Below are positions 54,066 to 64,000 of a DNA stretch of 64,000 nt, piece by piece. The stretch is taken from positions 56,592 through 120,591 of the forward strand of contig DEIV01000007.1 of assembly GCA_002352665.1 (NCBI GenBank), written 5' to 3'. The DNA comes from Flavobacteriaceae bacterium UBA2765 (lineage in GTDB: Bacteria; Bacteroidota; Bacteroidia; Flavobacteriales; Flavobacteriaceae). Both the position numbers and the translations under genes were made by a program. The first letter of the stretch is position 1, and each line of letters opens with the position of its first letter. The notes beneath the pieces were generated by a model, which searched no databases, was not told the DNA's origin, and saw only the letters and a program-made list of their open reading frames with translations.

Positions 54066-55031
54066 CTACTTTTGATGTGTCAAAAATGATAAAATTCTAT
54101 ATTCACACCAAGTATTTAATGTTGAGTTAAGATAATTTCCAAATCCTACATGACCACCATACTTGGTAGCTTCCATAAAGAAATATTCATTTGATTTAGC
54201 CTCATCAAAAGGATAGGAGGCATTGCTGTAAAAAGGATCGTCTAATGAAGTAATTAATAGTGTTGGTGTCTTTATTTTTGGTAAATACGATTTAGAGCTC
54301 GATTTTTTATAATAATCTTCAGCATCTAGAAATCCATGTGCCGGAGCAGTATAAACATCATCAAAATCTTTAAAATTTTTGATAGATTTTATTGAAGCTT
54401 TACTTAAAAAAGAGTCTGGAAATTTCTCTAACTTCTCTAAAGTCTTTTTTTCTAAGGTTTCTAAAAATCGATTTAAATAGATTCGGTTACTTAATAAATT
54501 CATTTGCATAGATGAATCTTTTAGAGAACAAGGCACAGATACACCAACCGCCGTTTTAACCTTAGAGAACACCTTTTCTTCACCCATATATTTTAGTGTC
54601 AGATTCCCTCCAAGGCTATAACCAACAACATTAAACTCTTTATAATTATATTGATTATCAATATGTTGAATGACATTATCTAAATCATCAGTCTTACCAC
54701 TATGATAAGAACTTATCAATCTATTTTGCTCACCACTACACCCTCTTAAATTTATAGCAACAACATCATAACCATGGTGATTTAATACATTTGTAAGCGA
54801 TAATATATATGATGATTTAGAACTACCTTCTAAACCATGGATAGCAATTACAACCTTATCTGAATTAACCGTAGAAACATCCAGATCTATAAAATCTCCA
54901 TCAATCAATTCTATACGCTCTCTTTTATAACTTACACTTTGGTCACTAAAAAGTGTTCTAAAAGCTGTATTGAAGTGCTTATTTTTAAATAGCCAAGACG
55001 GATTATAGGTAGTATTCTCTATAATTGGCAT
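54066..55031 (-). CDS. YheT-family alpha/beta hydrolase
   Basis: 321 residues, alpha/beta hydrolase fold. The oxyanion-side motif HGLEGSSKSSY is near 65, the nucleophile elbow GYSLGGN near 138 (Ser in G-Y-S-L-G), an acid in SLDDPF near 266, and the catalytic His in YGGHVGFG near 295. YheT-type enzymes are predicted esterases of unknown substrate. Its start overlaps the mtnN stop by one base, so the two are co-transcribed. Confidence 0.87.
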   Translation of the reverse strand: MPIIENTTYNPSWLFKNKHFNTAFRTLFSDQSVSYKRERIELIDGDFIDLDVSTVNSDKVVIAIHGLEGSSKSSYILSLTNVLNHHGYDVVAINLRGCSGEQNRLISSYHSGKTDDLDNVIQHIDNQYNYKEFNVVGYSLGGNLTLKYMGEEKVFSKVKTAVGVSVPCSLKDSSMQMNLLSNRIYLNRFLETLEKKTLEKLEKFPDSFLSKASIKSIKNFKDFDDVYTAPAHGFLDAEDYYKKSSSKSYLPKIKTPTLLITSLDDPFYSNASYPFDEAKSNEYFFMEATKYGGHVGFGNYLNSTLNTWCEYRILSFLTHQK

Positions 55032-55771
55032 TAGTTAAAATAATTTTTTAAAATTCCTAATGCATATTGACTTGCTATTTCTTTGGCAAATTTTGGAAAA
55101 TCTATATGCGCATTATCATTGGCTTTATCAGATATAATCCTGATAATAGAAAAAGGTATGTTATATTCAAAACAAACCTGTGCTACCGCCGCTCCTTCCA
55201 TTTCTACACATGATACAGTTGGCAATTCACCAGTCAACTTTATTATATCCTGTTGTTCTGAAATAAATTGATCTCCACTTGCAATATCGCTTAATCTTGA
55301 TGAAGGAACTGAAATTTGAAATGATTTAGCTTTATCAATATCTATCCAATCTGTATATGAATTAATAAAAGTTTGACTTGCTTGGAATAATAAATTGCTA
55401 TGTGTAGATGATGTTTCAAAATAGGTTTTATGCAATAAAGGCACTTCAAATTTATTATAAAGTGGACTCGCATCTAGGTCATGTTGATAAAGGTTTTTAC
55501 CTATAACAATATCGCCAATATTTAAATCTTCAACAATTGCTCCAGCCACTCCAGTAAATATTATATGGTCAATTTTATAATCGTTAATGAGCTGGGTAAC
55601 CGTTGTTGCTGATGCTACTTTACCCCAACGAGAGAACACCAACACCACATCTGTATTAAATAAATTGCCTTTATAATAAGTCCTCATACCCTTAACGATA
55701 GTAAGAGGCTCTTTTAAATTATCAATTAAAGTCTGCATTTCCTCTTGCATGGCACTAATGATACCTATCAT
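55031..55771 (-). CDS. mtnN: 5'-methylthioadenosine/S-adenosylhomocysteine nucleosidase
   Basis: Cleaves adenine from methylthioadenosine and S-adenosylhomocysteine, in methionine salvage and quorum-signal chemistry. It has the N-terminal GIISAMQEEM (catalytic Glu11 by alignment with the E. coli enzyme), FTGVAGAI, CVEMEGAAVAQVC with the second catalytic Glu, and RIISDKAND with the catalytic Asp. 246 aa, normal. A futalosine hydrolase is the nearest alternative, but the VEMEGAA/SDKAND pair favours MtnN. Confidence 0.9.
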   Translation of the reverse strand: MIGIISAMQEEMQTLIDNLKEPLTIVKGMRTYYKGNLFNTDVVLVFSRWGKVASATTVTQLINDYKIDHIIFTGVAGAIVEDLNIGDIVIGKNLYQHDLDASPLYNKFEVPLLHKTYFETSSTHSNLLFQASQTFINSYTDWIDIDKAKSFQISVPSSRLSDIASGDQFISEQQDIIKLTGELPTVSCVEMEGAAVAQVCFEYNIPFSIIRIISDKANDNAHIDFPKFAKEIASQYALGILKNYFN

Positions 55772-55846
55772 ATATATAATTTGTTGATTTTTTTCGACAT
55801 GAATTGCACCAATTTATAAGAAATTTAATTTTATCTATTGTTTAGT

Positions 55847-56509
55847 TCAATTGACAATAAGCCCATCTTTCATTTCCAATTTTCTATCCGCCATATTAGC
55901 TAATGCTGTATTATGAGTAACAATGACAAAAGTTTGATTAAATTCATCACGTAATTTAAAAAAAAGCTCATGCAAATTTTTTGCAGAGGTGGTATCTAAA
56001 TTTCCACTGGGTTCATCGGCAAAAATTACCTTTGGATTATTGATCAAGGCTCTAGCAACCGCAACACGTTGTTGTTCACCACCAGATAGCTCATTTGGTT
56101 TATGATCCATTCTATCAGATAAACCTAGAAACTCCAATATTTTTTGTGCTTCAATTTCCACTTGTTTTTTTGGTTTATTAGCGATAAACGCTGGGATACA
56201 TACATTTTCTAAGGCGGTAAACTCCGGTAGTAATTGATGAAATTGGAAAATAAAACCTATATGTTCATTTCTAAATTTTGAAAGGGTTTTGTCCTTAAGC
56301 CTTAATACATCTTGTTGATTAACTTTTAGTATGGCATCAAGACTATTTGTGGGTTTATCTAAAGTACCCAAAATTTGCAACAATGTTGTTTTACCTGCAC
56401 CAGATGGCCCTACTATAGCTACAATTTCACCTTGTTTAATATGTAGATCTACACCTTTTAATACTTCTAAGTCTCCGTAAAATTTTTGAATGTTATTTGC
56501 GATTATCAT
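55847..56509 (-). CDS. lolD: LolD-like ABC transporter ATPase
   Basis: 220-residue ABC ATPase. Walker A GPSGAGKT is at 34-41, the Q-loop in [18 protein letters not shown], signature [15 protein letters not shown], Walker [13 protein letters not shown] and the switch His in VTHN. The sequence around [10 protein letters not shown] is typical for LolD, which powers release of lipoproteins from the inner membrane. The permease genes (LolC/E-like) are not adjacent. A different MacB-type export role is possible. Confidence 0.85.
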   Translation of the reverse strand: MIIANNIQKFYGDLEVLKGVDLHIKQGEIVAIVGPSGAGKTTLLQILGTLDKPTNSLDAILKVNQQDVLRLKDKTLSKFRNEHIGFIFQFHQLLPEFTALENVCIPAFIANKPKKQVEIEAQKILEFLGLSDRMDHKPNELSGGEQQRVAVARALINNPKVIFADEPSGNLDTTSAKNLHELFFKLRDEFNQTFVIVTHNTALANMADRKLEMKDGLIVN

Positions 56510-56656
56510 ATACAGAAATAATTGTGTGAAAATACATAAATATTCAGTTCAATTTTAAGATTATTAGAAAAAATATTTAGTTTGAATTTTAAATTCTTAC
56601 TCATTTTCATAAAAGCTAATTGCTAGACAATAAAACATAAGTCTTTACAAATAACA

Positions 56657-59062
56657 CTACAACCAAGTTTTAACTTTGTTATAATCTAAGTAATAGATAA
56701 ATTTAACAGAAAAATTATTAGTAATAGATTCATTAAAAAGATTATCTAAATTTTCACCAAAGCTCAAGTAAGATAAATCATCAGCATTGAATATGGCATT
56801 TCTGTACAAAGCTACCAATTGGCTTCCAGGGGCAAATTCCCATGAATAACTCATATCTAAATTCCAGATATTATAATTGATGTCATGATTTGATGTATAG
56901 TTACTTTGATCTAAAGTACCTTCAGTATTTAATTCAAAATAATCGGAACTATATTGTACAGGGGACCAATAGTGCCTGAAAGATAAGGCTAATGCCGACT
57001 TAATATTAAAACTAAATTTTCCTGATAAAGAATTGGTAAAAGTTTTAACAGCTCTATTACCAAAAATAATTTCATTAGTATCTAATTCATTTACCCAACC
57101 TTTTTCATTTTTCAGTTTGGCATATTCTATATTATAAATAATCTGAAATCTATCTGAAAATTGAAAACGTGGAGCGATCTTTAAATAAAAAAAGCTTTCG
57201 TTGGAACTCATACGTTTGGCAGCTGTTGAGCGAACGTCTATGGCAAACTTTTTTCTGTAATCTGTTGAGAGCCATGCACTGGTTTCAAAAATTCCTTTTT
57301 GTTTAAAAAAACGTCCATCAACCCTGGGTTCGAAGAAATCATATTGATCACCTATATTAGTTTCAATGCCACCACCAAAAGCAAAGCGTTCTTTGGTTAC
57401 AAAAAATGCATCCAATTCAAATTCATTGCCAATATATTCATTAGAATTATGAAGATATTGAATTTCCGGTTCAAAGCTAATTCTAATAGTATTAAATTTC
57501 TTTGTAGGTTCAAAAATTCTATATGATATCTCACCAAAATAGTTCAAATTGTTATTTCTACGTTGAAAACCTAAGTCTTTAATTTCGTAGGTATCATTAT
57601 TTCTCCAATGACCTAATGTATATTGAACTTTGCCAAAAATTTTAGACAATCTTACAAAACCTGAATATCCATCTGTAATATCACCATTTTCTCTTACATT
57701 ACTCATTTTAAAATTACCCCTTATCTTATACTTATTTTTTTTATCAGAAATATCATAAACCAAACCGGTTACATTGGCATCTCTAAAGCTACCATTTCTA
57801 GTCACATTAGTATTGACAAAACTTACTGAAGAATTTTTATTAAATTGTTGATCTAGAACTATCATGTTATAATTGGCCAATGGCTCAGTTAATTCAGTTC
57901 GTGTTTCATCAGAAATAGTATCTTTAATAGTGGCATAGGTTTTTTCGGTAATTGCATTAAAAAATCCAATACCTAATCCTTTTTTGGTACGCCCTGATAA
58001 TTTAACAGCATTAAGCATATTTACTTTATCAGGATTTTCAATGACTTCCTCATCAATTTCTAAATGATCATAAACAGCATCAAAACCAACCGGTTGATTC
58101 CCTATTCTTCTTGAATAAAAAATACGTCCTTTGCTAAAAAGTTCGGTTCCTTCTGTAAAAAACGCACGTTGTTCATCATAACGTTGTTCAAAAGGGCCTA
58201 GATTCAAAACTAAATCGTCAAATGCAGTTTGTCCAAAATCGGGAATTAATGTAGCATCTAGCGTAAAACTTTCACTAATGCCATATTTAAGATCTAATCC
58301 TATATTATTATCAAAATTTGAGTTATTCCCTTCAATTGTATATGAACCCGAAGCATAAGGAGAAAAACTTAGTCGGGTAGGAGGTTTGATGTTTTTCAAA
58401 CCAGTTAAAATACCAGAGTATTGAGTGTATACACCAATCTTTTTATCAATATAATTCCATGTGTATTGCTCATTTAAGTAATGTAATCGTCTATGAAAAT
58501 TTATCCCCCAAGTATTGATATTAGTAGAAAATCTGAGTGCAGCATATGGAATTTTAATTTCAATTACCCATCCTTTATCATTATGTTTAACTTTACTATA
58601 CCAGACGGCACTCCAGGTAAAATCTTCATCACCTGAAGATACTTTAGCATCTGCCTGAGCACCAGTACTCATTACAATAAATTCAGTATCATTTTGTCCA
58701 TCGTTATTTGGATTGATATTAATTAGAAAAAAATCTGTATTTCCAAACTGGTCTCTGTTGCCATATTGCATGGGTATTTTATCAGGAGTGTCATCATAAA
58801 GTGTAACACCAAAATAAAGAGCCTCATTATCGTAAGCTATTTTAACTGTTGTTCTTTTATTTGCCCTTTCGTTACCACCATCATCTGGTTGAAACATATT
58901 AAAATCTTTGGCAATATCTGTATTTTTCCAGAAATCCTCATCTAAAACACCATCAATATTGGGTAATTTATCAATTTTTAAAGCTTTAATTTCTTTCTTA
59001 ATGAGTTGAGAAAAGGAAAACATATAAATGAACAATAAAAAAATAAACAGTTTAAATTTCAT
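56657..59062 (-). CDS. DUF5916 outer membrane protein with CBM9-like domain
   Basis: 801 residues: signal peptide (1-19, FSQ), a carbohydrate-binding family 9-like domain at about 28-215 (IDGVLDEDFWKNTDIAKDF, VKIAYDNEALYFGVTLYD, WVIEIKIPYAALRF), and a DUF5916 beta-barrel with many amphipathic strands ending in an aromatic-rich tail. Members are outer-membrane proteins of unknown transport or binding role and are common in Flavobacteriia. Divergent from sucC across a region with a strong palindrome. Confidence 0.9.
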   Translation of the reverse strand: MKFKLFIFLLFIYMFSFSQLIKKEIKALKIDKLPNIDGVLDEDFWKNTDIAKDFNMFQPDDGGNERANKRTTVKIAYDNEALYFGVTLYDDTPDKIPMQYGNRDQFGNTDFFLININPNNDGQNDTEFIVMSTGAQADAKVSSGDEDFTWSAVWYSKVKHNDKGWVIEIKIPYAALRFSTNINTWGINFHRRLHYLNEQYTWNYIDKKIGVYTQYSGILTGLKNIKPPTRLSFSPYASGSYTIEGNNSNFDNNIGLDLKYGISESFTLDATLIPDFGQTAFDDLVLNLGPFEQRYDEQRAFFTEGTELFSKGRIFYSRRIGNQPVGFDAVYDHLEIDEEVIENPDKVNMLNAVKLSGRTKKGLGIGFFNAITEKTYATIKDTISDETRTELTEPLANYNMIVLDQQFNKNSSVSFVNTNVTRNGSFRDANVTGLVYDISDKKNKYKIRGNFKMSNVRENGDITDGYSGFVRLSKIFGKVQYTLGHWRNNDTYEIKDLGFQRRNNNLNYFGEISYRIFEPTKKFNTIRISFEPEIQYLHNSNEYIGNEFELDAFFVTKERFAFGGGIETNIGDQYDFFEPRVDGRFFKQKGIFETSAWLSTDYRKKFAIDVRSTAAKRMSSNESFFYLKIAPRFQFSDRFQIIYNIEYAKLKNEKGWVNELDTNEIIFGNRAVKTFTNSLSGKFSFNIKSALALSFRHYWSPVQYSSDYFELNTEGTLDQSNYTSNHDINYNIWNLDMSYSWEFAPGSQLVALYRNAIFNADDLSYLSFGENLDNLFNESITNNFSVKFIYYLDYNKVKTWL

Positions 59063-59102
59063 TTAAGAATACTTAGGTTAATGGATCTTAATGCTACCAC
59101 GA

Positions 59103-59132
59103 AAGTATTTAATTAAGCATAATTAAATACTT
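59103..59132. promoter_or_regulatory. Palindrome between DUF5916 gene and sucC
   Basis: AAGTATTTAATTA pairs perfectly with TAATTAAATACTT around AGCA. It lies 40 bases upstream of the DUF5916 start and 115 bases upstream of sucC, so an operator is possible. AT content is high and chance cannot be excluded. Confidence 0.4.
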
Positions 59133-59212
59133 AAAATAATGTTAAAGAAATAGTAATGTTTAGGAAGTGAAAAGATTATTTAAAAAGGAGTTATAATTGT
59201 CAAATGGTTTGT

Positions 59213-59220
59213 TATTTTTG
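59213..59220 (+). promoter_or_regulatory. -7 box of sucC
   Basis: TATTTTTG matches TANNTTTG, 26 bases before the start codon. The nearest TTG is 13 bases upstream, closer than usual. Confidence 0.45.
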
Positions 59221-59246
59221 TAGTAATATTTTCAAATCATAAATAA

Positions 59247-60440
59247 ATGAACTTACACGAATATCAAGGAAAAGAAATCTTAAATAGTTTTGGAGTAAAA
59301 ATTCAAAGAGGTAGAGTAGCACATAACCATAAAGAGGCCGTAGATGTTGCTAAGCAATTAGCTACAGAAACAGGTACTGGTTGGTGGGTAATTAAAGCAC
59401 AGGTTCATGCTGGTGGACGTGGTAAAGGAGGTGGTGTAAAGTTGGCTAAGAATTTAGCAGAAGTTGAATCTATTTCTCAAGATATAATTGGTATGATGTT
59501 AAAAACACCTCAAACACCACCAGAGGGTAAAAAAGTAAATCAAGTACTTATTGCAGAGGACGTATATTATCCTGGAGATAGTGAACCAGAAGAGTATTAT
59601 ATGTCTGTTTTATTAAATCGTGAATCAGGCAGAAATATGGTAATGTATTCTACTGAAGGTGGTATGGATATTGAAACTGTAGCCGAAGAAACACCACATT
59701 TGATCTTTACCGAAGAAATTGACCCTGCAGTTGGTTTATTGCCTTTTCAAGCACGTAAGATTGCTTTTAATTTGGGATTATCAGGCGGAGGTTTAAAAGA
59801 AATGGTAAGATTTGTAAGTGCTTTATATACAGCATTTATAAAATCTGATGCTACCATGTTTGAGATCAATCCAGTATTAAAAACTTCTGATGATAAAATT
59901 TTAGCGGTTGATGCCAAAGTATCTCTAGATGATAATGCTCTGTTTAGACATAAGGATTATGCAGAAATGCGTGATTTACGTGAAGAGAATCCTATTGAAG
60001 TTGAGGCTAGAGCAGCAGGCTTAAATTATGTTGACCTTGACGGAAATGTTGGTTGTATGGTAAATGGTGCAGGGTTAGCTATGAGTACAATGGATTTGAT
60101 TAAACAAGCCGGTGGTGAGCCAGCTAATTTTCTAGATGTTGGTGGTACAGCAGATGCTAAACGTGTTGAAACAGCTTTTAGAATTATTTTAAAAGATGAC
60201 CATGTAAAAGCCATTTTAGTTAATATTTTTGGAGGCATTGTACGTTGTGATAGAGTAGCACAAGGTGTTGTTGATGCCTATACCAATATGGGCGATGCCA
60301 TAAATGTACCTATTATTGTACGTTTACAAGGTACCAATGCTAAAGAAGCTAAAGAATTGATTGATAATAGTGGTATGGAAATTATTTCTGCTACTGAATT
60401 TAAAGAAGCGGCTGATAAAGTACAAGAAGTATTGGCATAA
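59247..60440 (+). CDS. sucC: Succinyl-CoA synthetase beta subunit
   Basis: 397 residues, normal length. ADP-forming TCA-cycle enzyme subunit: ATP-grasp domain with [28 protein letters not shown] and the C-terminal CoA-ligase domain with [21 protein letters not shown] and [14 protein letters not shown]. The alpha subunit gene sucD is not next to it and is not elsewhere in the window. Confidence 0.96.
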   Translation: MNLHEYQGKEILNSFGVKIQRGRVAHNHKEAVDVAKQLATETGTGWWVIKAQVHAGGRGKGGGVKLAKNLAEVESISQDIIGMMLKTPQTPPEGKKVNQVLIAEDVYYPGDSEPEEYYMSVLLNRESGRNMVMYSTEGGMDIETVAEETPHLIFTEEIDPAVGLLPFQARKIAFNLGLSGGGLKEMVRFVSALYTAFIKSDATMFEINPVLKTSDDKILAVDAKVSLDDNALFRHKDYAEMRDLREENPIEVEARAAGLNYVDLDGNVGCMVNGAGLAMSTMDLIKQAGGEPANFLDVGGTADAKRVETAFRIILKDDHVKAILVNIFGGIVRCDRVAQGVVDAYTNMGDAINVPIIVRLQGTNAKEAKELIDNSGMEIISATEFKEAADKVQEVLA

Positions 60441-60464
60441 TACAGGTTTAAAAATAAACTATTA

Positions 60465-61778
60465 ATGAAACCGATAGTGCATCTAAAAATATCTATTTTT
60501 TATTTGTTCTTATCGGTTTTTTCATTACCAGCTCAAGACACACTACAATATGCCGAACCTTATCTGGTAGGCTTAGATGAAATATTTATTCAAACCAAAG
60601 TAGATTCTATTATGACTTTGGGTATTAAAAATAATGCCTTTCCTGGTGCTCAACTCCTAGTGGCCAAAGACAATAAAATTATTTTTCATCAAACTTATGG
60701 TTTTCACACTTATGATAGTATTCAAAATGTTGAATTAGATGATATTTATGATTTGGCTTCAGTAACAAAAATAATTGGTCCTTTGCCGGCTTTGATGAAA
60801 TTAATTGATGAAGGAAAAATAGATATAGATCAACCTTTTAGTACATATTGGAAACGTTGGAAAAATAAAAAGAACAAAAAAGAATTGACATTACGTGAAA
60901 TTTTAGCACATCAGGCCGGACTTGTACCTTATATTGTTTTTTTAAATAAGGTGCTTAAAAAGAATGGAAAAATAAAGAAGCGATTCATCAAAAGAAAACG
61001 TCATAAACGATTTTCTAATCAGGTCTATGATCATCTATTTGTCAAAAATAGATTTCATAGAAAAATGTATAGGATCATAGATAGATCAAAGGTTTCTGAT
61101 GAAAAGAAATATAAATACTCAGGATTAACTTTTCTCATTTATCCTGAACTTATTCGCCAATTAACGGGCCAACCGTATGAAACATATCTTCAAGATAATT
61201 TTTATAAACCACTAGGTGCAAACACATTAGGTTTTACGCCAAAAACTAAAAGTTTTAAAAACAAAATTGTTCCTACAGAAATAGATACTTTATTTAGAAA
61301 AACATTAACTCAAGGATGGGTTCACGATGAAAATGCCTCTTTATTAGGCGGTGTTTCCGGTAATGCAGGTTTGTTTGGCACAGCAACGGACTTGGCTAAA
61401 TTGATTCAAATGTATCAGAATTATGGTGATTATGGAGGGAAAAGGTATATTTCTGAAGCCACTCTCAAAGAATTTACAAAGATACAATATCCTAAAAATG
61501 AAAACAGACGAGCATTGGGTTTTGATAAACCATTAATTGGAAATGATACTTTGCCTTTTAAAGAGGCTTACCCTGCGACTCAAGTGAGTAGTGATAGTTT
61601 TGGCCATGCCGGATTTACAGGAACATTTGTTTGGGCGGACCCAAAAGAAAAGTTGGTGTTTATTTTTTTATCCAATAGAGTTTATCCTACAAGAAAAAAT
61701 AGAAATTTATACGAATTGAATATTCGTGGAGCTCTACAACTGGTTTTTTATAAAGCAAAATCGACGCATCAGGATTAA
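60465..61778 (+). CDS. Exported serine hydrolase of the beta-lactamase (class C/PBP4*) family
   Basis: 437 residues with a signal peptide ending near 23 (LPAQ). Active-site motifs: Ser99-Val-Thr-Lys102 (LASVTKI), Tyr218-Ser-Gly (KYSGLTF, in place of YxN) and His381-Ala-Gly383 (FGHAGFTGT, in place of KTG). These mark a serine beta-lactamase-like hydrolase such as an esterase or D-aminopeptidase, not a proven beta-lactamase. A basic insert (KKNGKIKKRFIKRKRHKRF) lies at 165-183. It starts 24 bases after sucC. In this phylum related domains are often fused to a glycoside hydrolase 3; here it stands alone. Confidence 0.87.
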   Translation: MKPIVHLKISIFYLFLSVFSLPAQDTLQYAEPYLVGLDEIFIQTKVDSIMTLGIKNNAFPGAQLLVAKDNKIIFHQTYGFHTYDSIQNVELDDIYDLASVTKIIGPLPALMKLIDEGKIDIDQPFSTYWKRWKNKKNKKELTLREILAHQAGLVPYIVFLNKVLKKNGKIKKRFIKRKRHKRFSNQVYDHLFVKNRFHRKMYRIIDRSKVSDEKKYKYSGLTFLIYPELIRQLTGQPYETYLQDNFYKPLGANTLGFTPKTKSFKNKIVPTEIDTLFRKTLTQGWVHDENASLLGGVSGNAGLFGTATDLAKLIQMYQNYGDYGGKRYISEATLKEFTKIQYPKNENRRALGFDKPLIGNDTLPFKEAYPATQVSSDSFGHAGFTGTFVWADPKEKLVFIFLSNRVYPTRKNRNLYELNIRGALQLVFYKAKSTHQD

Positions 61779-61796
61779 AAGTAGTTTATTGTTTTT

Positions 61797-62543
61797 TTAA
61801 TTTATCAATTTCTCTAAATGTTTTTCAACTTTCATTTCTAAAGATACGAGTTCACCTTTATAAAAAACACTATTGATAATCCAAGGAATTGGCATTTTAT
61901 GTCCATCCTCTCGATTTTTTATATGGTTAATTATTATGGGAACATTTTTCTTTTTGGCATATTCTCTGAGTAATTGATTTGTATAAAACTCTGTAAATGG
62001 ACAGGTGTTAGAATAATACGCTGTAATTCCTTTTTTATTTGAACAAGTACCTAATTTTGCAGTTTTTAATATTTTTGGATAAGAGGCATTTTCATTAGTT
62101 TTGAATCCCCATAGCTTAAATAATGGTGGAGCTTCATCAATTATTTCAAATCCTTGATATTTAAGAAATTTAGGGTCAGTCATAAAAGGTCGTTTTTTAT
62201 CACTTGAAATTGCAATGATTCCATCCATATCTTTAGCATCTGCCATACATTCCTGTAGTAGTTTTTTACCATATCCTTTTCCTTTAAATTGACCTGAAAC
62301 CCAAAAACAATTAATGACCATAAACTGTTTTCCTATTAATGGAAGCCAAGTATATTCAATTGGAACATATTCGATAAAAACTTTTCCACGAACATCAAAT
62401 TTTTTAAAAGTATATCCATTTTTAAATTCTGTTTTTAACCACTTCTTTTTCTTTTGGTAACCGCTTTCACATTTCTTATCACTTATAGCACAACAAATGT
62501 GTTCATCTTCAATATTCTTAGTTGTTAATTTTAGAATTTCCAT
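61797..62543 (-). CDS. GNAT acetyltransferase with YoaP-like C-terminal domain
   Basis: 248 residues. Residues 1-145 form a GNAT fold with the acetyl-CoA loop near 92 (GQFKGKGYGKKLL). Residues about 180-248 match the YoaP-like domain (CPFTEFYTNQLLREYAKK, IIINHIKNREDGHKMPIPW), a thioredoxin-like fold with Cys-Pro instead of CxxC. This two-domain form is known in Bacillus and Bacteroidota; its substrate is unknown. Monocistronic. Confidence 0.85.
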   Translation of the reverse strand: MEILKLTTKNIEDEHICCAISDKKCESGYQKKKKWLKTEFKNGYTFKKFDVRGKVFIEYVPIEYTWLPLIGKQFMVINCFWVSGQFKGKGYGKKLLQECMADAKDMDGIIAISSDKKRPFMTDPKFLKYQGFEIIDEAPPLFKLWGFKTNENASYPKILKTAKLGTCSNKKGITAYYSNTCPFTEFYTNQLLREYAKKKNVPIIINHIKNREDGHKMPIPWIINSVFYKGELVSLEMKVEKHLEKLIN

Positions 62544-62756
62544 AATAGTGTTGTTTTGAGTATTTATACATAGTTAGAGACTATTCATCAAAGCAAAGGT
62601 TTTAATAGTTTAATTTTACATATGGTTACATCAGTCATAGAAGCCATACGAGAGACTTGACAGTTTATAAATGTAGTTATAAAATTAAGTGATTTATTCT
62701 AAAAAACGATATTATTAACTTCTTATATTCGTTTTTAATTTATATCTAACGGCAAA

Positions 62757-63770
62757 TTATTTTTTGCTATGATATTCCCTCCAGGATTTCATTTTCCCTA
62801 CATACATTTTTAAATAGTTTTCAGTTAGAAATATGTTTGACCAATCAAATCTTCTTGATTGAACACCAAGGTAAAAAATCCAAACGGCCATTCCGGCAGA
62901 CGGAATTAATTTCAGTTCTGATTCAGATAATTTTAGTTGGCTATTATAAGCATCTAAAAACCTTTTTAATTTAAATTCATATACTTTTTTATCATTTTCT
63001 ATAAAAAATAATTGCATACAAAAATAGGCCACATCAAATATCAACCAACCATTACCACAAAAATCGAAGTCAAATATGGTAATTTCATTTTCATCTGTTA
63101 TGCTCATATTATCATACCAAATATCCATATGAACAACCCCTTTTTTAACATTTAACTCATCAATTTGTGAAAATGTTGAGATCAGTTCATCTCTCATTTT
63201 TTTTAGAAACTGCATTTCTATTAAGGAAGCTGAAAAATGGGATTCAGCATATTCATATGGTAATTTTAATAGTGTTTCTAGCGAATAATTATTTCGATCA
63301 ATTCGTTTATTTATAGTAACAAGATGCATATTTGCCATTAACGAACCAATGGTTGCACAATTCTTTTCATTAATGAATCTAACTTTATCCCCTTCGGCGA
63401 ATGAGAAAAGTACAGCATACCGTTCTCCTTCTGGTGCACTTATAATTTGAATAGAATCGCCATTTTTATCTAAAATGGGATAGGAAACATTAAGGCCGTT
63501 CTTTTTTAGTAAATTCAACAGACTGATTTCTTCAAGTATCTCTGCCTTTGAACGCCAACTGTAACTATATACTCTTAAGACAAATTTTGAATTGTTATCT
63601 GATAAAAAATAAGTGTGATTGATCCCAGTTCTAAAAAGTTTGCAAGTATAATTTTCATTCAGTCCATATTTATTTTTTATAAATATGCCCAATTGTTTTT
63701 CTAAAAGTATTGAAGTTAAAACAGGGAAAATTGTCATATTGTAATTAGGCTTACGTATTGAGAAACCCAA
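62757..63770 (-). CDS. Aminoglycoside phosphotransferase-like kinase (APH family)
   Basis: 337 residues with a protein-kinase-like fold: FRTGINHTYFL (N-lobe loop), KFVLRVY with the ATP-binding Lys position occupied by Arg, catalytic HMDIWYDN (HxDxxxxN) near 205, and the metal-binding DFDFCG near 225. Such enzymes include homoserine kinase-like and choline kinase-like proteins; real antibiotic resistance is unlikely to be inferable. The start may be at Met12 (MTIFPVLTS) rather than the first ATG, since the first residues are basic and unusual. Confidence 0.85.
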   Translation of the reverse strand: MGFSIRKPNYNMTIFPVLTSILLEKQLGIFIKNKYGLNENYTCKLFRTGINHTYFLSDNNSKFVLRVYSYSWRSKAEILEEISLLNLLKKNGLNVSYPILDKNGDSIQIISAPEGERYAVLFSFAEGDKVRFINEKNCATIGSLMANMHLVTINKRIDRNNYSLETLLKLPYEYAESHFSASLIEMQFLKKMRDELISTFSQIDELNVKKGVVHMDIWYDNMSITDENEITIFDFDFCGNGWLIFDVAYFCMQLFFIENDKKVYEFKLKRFLDAYNSQLKLSESELKLIPSAGMAVWIFYLGVQSRRFDWSNIFLTENYLKMYVGKMKSWREYHSKK

Positions 63771-63921
63771 TAGTTATTGATTTGGCTAAAAAGATAGGTA
63801 TTATGTATAAATAAATTAAAATAGTACTTTTTAGGAGTGTTTTAATAAAATCTAGCTTTTCTATTTTACTATTAATAGATAATCCTATCAAATGACAATT
63901 CAGTTACATGAACTAAGCTCA

Positions 63922-64000
63922 CTATCTAAAAATAGTTTGTTTTCTATCTGGGCCCACAGAAACAATTTTAATTGGCACTTGTAGTTCTTTTTCAATAAAG
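63922..64000 (-). CDS. purA: Adenylosuccinate synthetase, C-terminal end only
   Basis: The minus strand entering from the right edge encodes FIEKELQVPIKIVSVGPDRK followed by QTIFR and a TAG stop. The ending VPIKIVSVGPDRKQTI is characteristic of PurA, which makes adenylosuccinate from IMP and aspartate in purine synthesis. Only the last 25 residues are inside the window. Confidence 0.85.
   Translation of the reverse strand, partial: FIEKELQVPIKIVSVGPDRKQTIFR

Overview
The window is AT-rich chromosomal DNA from a bacterium of the Bacteroidota, almost certainly a member of the Flavobacteriaceae. Supporting evidence: a protein with a type IX secretion (T9SS) sorting tail, a PorV/PorQ-family protein, a hybrid two-component system with reg_prop repeats, DUF5916, DUF4105 and DUF4129 proteins, many lipoproteins with short flavobacterial lipoboxes, promoters of the TTTG/TANNTTTG type, and the two-subunit form of transketolase. 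Genus cannot be fixed from the sequence alone.

Layout. (1) 0.7-3.1 kb: a LytS/LytR-type two-component pair. (2) 3.3-24.1 kb: a long plus-strand accessory island of exported proteins. It holds MORN-variant (YwqK-like) repeat proteins, DKNYY-repeat proteins, membrane proteins with possible PH-like domains, several lipoproteins, a LipL32-like surface protein and one sterol-desaturase-family gene on the minus strand. The island is littered with gene fragments and genes broken by in-frame stops, as expected of a region expanding by duplication and then decaying. (3) 24.2-32.9 kb: tRNA-Arg, a transposase remnant, a hybrid sensor/AraC regulator, three lipoproteins and a SIMPL-domain protein. (4) 33.0-37.2 kb: a three-gene minus-strand islet bounded by copies of the tRNA-Pro 3' end, then tRNA-Pro and tRNA-Ser. 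(5) 37.4-64 kb: mostly housekeeping genes. These include a molybdenum hydroxylase pair, half of a transketolase, a MoxR/SpoIIM/DUF4129/DUF4350/RDD membrane cluster, hisA-hisF-hisIE invaded by GIY-YIG endonuclease elements, envelope proteins, mtnN, a lolD-like gene, sucC, and the 3' end of purA at the right edge.

The most interesting places are these. (a) Between hisA and hisF a small GIY-YIG endonuclease gene, flanked by an exact 17-bp inverted repeat, exists in two tandem copies; the duplication also copied the first 85 bases of hisF. (b) The tRNA-Pro islet encodes a T9SS-exported, papain-fold-like protein together with two exported paralogues, an arrangement reminiscent of protease/inhibitor or effector/immunity operons. 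(c) A close relative of the leptospiral surface protein LipL32 retains its calcium-site residues. (d) The MORN/DKNYY island has at least three consecutive genes interrupted by in-frame stops. (e) A 241-bp MITE-like element with 15-bp perfect terminal inverted repeats lies directly after hisIE.

All family assignments are from reading motifs; no database search was run.
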